This document shows positions 5,030 to 6,064 of a DNA stretch of 6,064 bases, piece by piece (position 1 is the stretch's first letter; every line of letters starts with the position of its first letter). The notes below the pieces were generated by a model. It saw only the letters and a list, made by a program, of their open reading frames with translations. It was not told the DNA's origin and made no database searches. Position numbers and translations under genes: made by a program. Location: positions 1 to 6,064 of the forward strand of contig SEEY01000262.1 of NCBI GenBank assembly GCA_004211235.1, given 5' to 3'. This stretch comes from Rubrivivax sp. (GTDB lineage: Bacteria > Pseudomonadota > Gammaproteobacteria > Burkholderiales > Burkholderiaceae).

Positions 5030-6064
5030 ATGACCGCCAAGAAGACCGCGACCAAGGCCAGCCCCGCTCCTGCTGCTGAAGAGCTCAAGAAGAAGACGGC
5101 CGTGAAGGCTGCCGCCGAGGCGCCGGCCAAGACCGCGAAGGCTGCGGCCAAGCCGGCAGCCAAGGCGGCCAAGGCCACCAGCGAAGAGGACAAGCCCAAG
5201 CGCGGCCGCAAGCCCAAGGCGGAAACCGAGTCCAAGAAGGCCGGCGGCAAGAAGGAAGCCGAGGACGAAGAGGACTTCTCCGACATCGACGCGGAGATCG
5301 AGGGCGAGGAGCCGGAGGCCGTCGAAGAGGTCGCTGCGGTCGAGGAAGAGACCGTCAAGGCCAAGCCGCTGCGCATGAAGGTCAGCCGCGCCAAGGAGCG
5401 CGCGCTGATGCGCGAGTTCGGCCTGGAAGAAACCGCGCTGACCGAAGAGGAAGCCCTCAAGCGCCGCACCGAGCTGAAGACCCTCATCAAGATGGGCAAG
5501 ACGCGCGGTTTCCTGACGCACCAGGAAATCAACGACCACTTGCCCGAGAAGCTGGTCAGCGAGGAAATCCTCGAAGCCATCGTCTCCATGCTCAACGACA
5601 TGGGCATCGCCGTGTACGAGCAGGCGCCCGACGCCGCGACGCTGCTGATCCAGGGCAACACGACGGCCACGTCGACCGAGGAAGAAGCCGAGGAAGCCGC
5701 GGAAGCCGCGCTGTCGACGGTCGATTCCGAGTTCGGCCGCACGACCGACCCGGTGCGCATGTACATGCGCGAAATGGGCACGGTCGAACTGCTGACGCGC
5801 GAAGGCGAAATCGAGATCGCCAAGCGCATCGAAGGCGGCCTGCAGGCCATGATGCTGGCGATCTCGGCGTCGCCGACGACCATCGCCCACATCCTCGAAT
5901 TCGCAACCAAGATCCGCGCCGGCGAGATGCAGATCTCCGAAGTGGTGGACGGTTTCGTCGCCGCCGACGAGGCCGACGACTACGTGGCCGAGGAAGACTT
6001 CGACGAGTTCGACGAGGAAGACGACGACGACGGCAACGGCGGCTCCAAGGCGCTGACCAAGAAG
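5030..6064 (+). CDS. rpoD: RNA polymerase sigma factor RpoD (sigma70), 3' end outside window
   Basis: The primary sigma factor, which binds core RNA polymerase and directs it to housekeeping promoters. The first 345 residues are present and open to the window edge. Residues 1-75 are Lys/Ala/Pro-rich, with an AT-hook-like KRGRKPK at 57-63. Residues 76-108 are strongly acidic. Region 1.1 (about 147-203) includes GFLTHQEINDHLPEKLV and MLNDMGIAVYEQAPD. Region 1.2 (about 236-270) includes GRTTDPVRMYMREMG and TREGEIEIAKRIE. The non-conserved region starts near 271 and ends here in an Asp/Glu run (321-334). Regions 2 to 4, which bind the -10 and -35 elements, lie beyond the window. Compared with E. 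coli, where region 1.1 begins almost at residue 1, there is an N-terminal extension of about 140 residues, a remembered trait of many betaproteobacterial primary sigma factors. It is preceded by its own promoter, a long leader and a good GAAGGA ribosome binding site. Confidence 0.97.
   Translation, partial: MTAKKTATKASPAPAAEELKKKTAVKAAAEAPAKTAKAAAKPAAKAAKATSEEDKPKRGRKPKAETESKKAGGKKEAEDEEDFSDIDAEIEGEEPEAVEEVAAVEEETVKAKPLRMKVSRAKERALMREFGLEETALTEEEALKRRTELKTLIKMGKTRGFLTHQEINDHLPEKLVSEEILEAIVSMLNDMGIAVYEQAPDAATLLIQGNTTATSTEEEAEEAAEAALSTVDSEFGRTTDPVRMYMREMGTVELLTREGEIEIAKRIEGGLQAMMLAISASPTTIAHILEFATKIRAGEMQISEVVDGFVAADEADDYVAEEDFDEFDEEDDDDGNGGSKALTKK

Noticed and set aside
4861..5910. 349-codon open frame on the minus strand opposite rpoD
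   Set aside because: Low-complexity Ser/Ala/Leu translation is the mirror of the RpoD Lys/Glu/Ala codons. The + strand encodes clear sigma70 regions 1.1 and 1.2.
1..6064. tRNA, rRNA, CRISPR array, insertion sequence with transposase, or a new defence system
   Set aside because: No cloverleaf with an anticodon arm, no spaced repeats, no transposase or defence-type domains were seen. Outside the dnaG insert and the leader, the window is ordinary housekeeping DNA.

Overview
The window is very GC-rich, with G or C at almost every third codon position. It reads as a chromosomal segment of a betaproteobacterium, most likely a Burkholderiales member of the Rubrivivax/Leptothrix/Roseateles kind. That placement rests on the remembered look of its DnaG and RpoD proteins, not on a search. 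All supported genes lie on the + strand.

Layout: bases 1-62 hold the left edge, possibly the tail of an upstream gene. Bases 63-2732 encode a membrane-anchored PAS-PAS-GGDEF-EAL protein of 889 residues. Its GGDEF domain has a variant signature, and its EAL domain carries substitutions at two catalytic positions, including Glu to Lys. Nine bases later, in the same frame, a GTG starts dnaG (2742-4691), the replicative primase. A 338-base intergenic region (4692-5029) follows, holding a good sigma70 promoter and a long, apparently structured 5' leader. Last comes rpoD (5030 to the window end, partial), the housekeeping sigma factor with a long Lys/Ala-rich N-terminal extension. dnaG-rpoD is the conserved core of the macromolecular-synthesis operon. 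The usual rpsU is not in view, and a c-di-GMP-type signalling gene lies directly upstream of dnaG instead.

The most striking signal is inside dnaG. An 84-bp GC-rich segment with internal palindromes sits in frame just before the conserved RYDRFRDR motif of the polymerase domain. It is bounded by a 6-bp direct repeat (GCGAAA), and deleting one repeat plus the insert restores the canonical AKRYDRF reading. Comparison with remembered E. coli residue numbers independently gives about 30 extra residues between the zinc finger and the catalytic site. It resembles, in logic, the palindromic elements that insert in frame into Rickettsia genes. A second point of interest is the rpoD leader, with a compact potential three-way-junction fold, a 57-nt stem-loop and a chain of tiny overlapping ORFs.

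How the genes work together: the first two genes are probably co-transcribed and translationally coupled, which keeps primase at low level. rpoD gets extra expression from its own promoter just after dnaG, with no terminator between them, so read-through from dnaG should also reach it.
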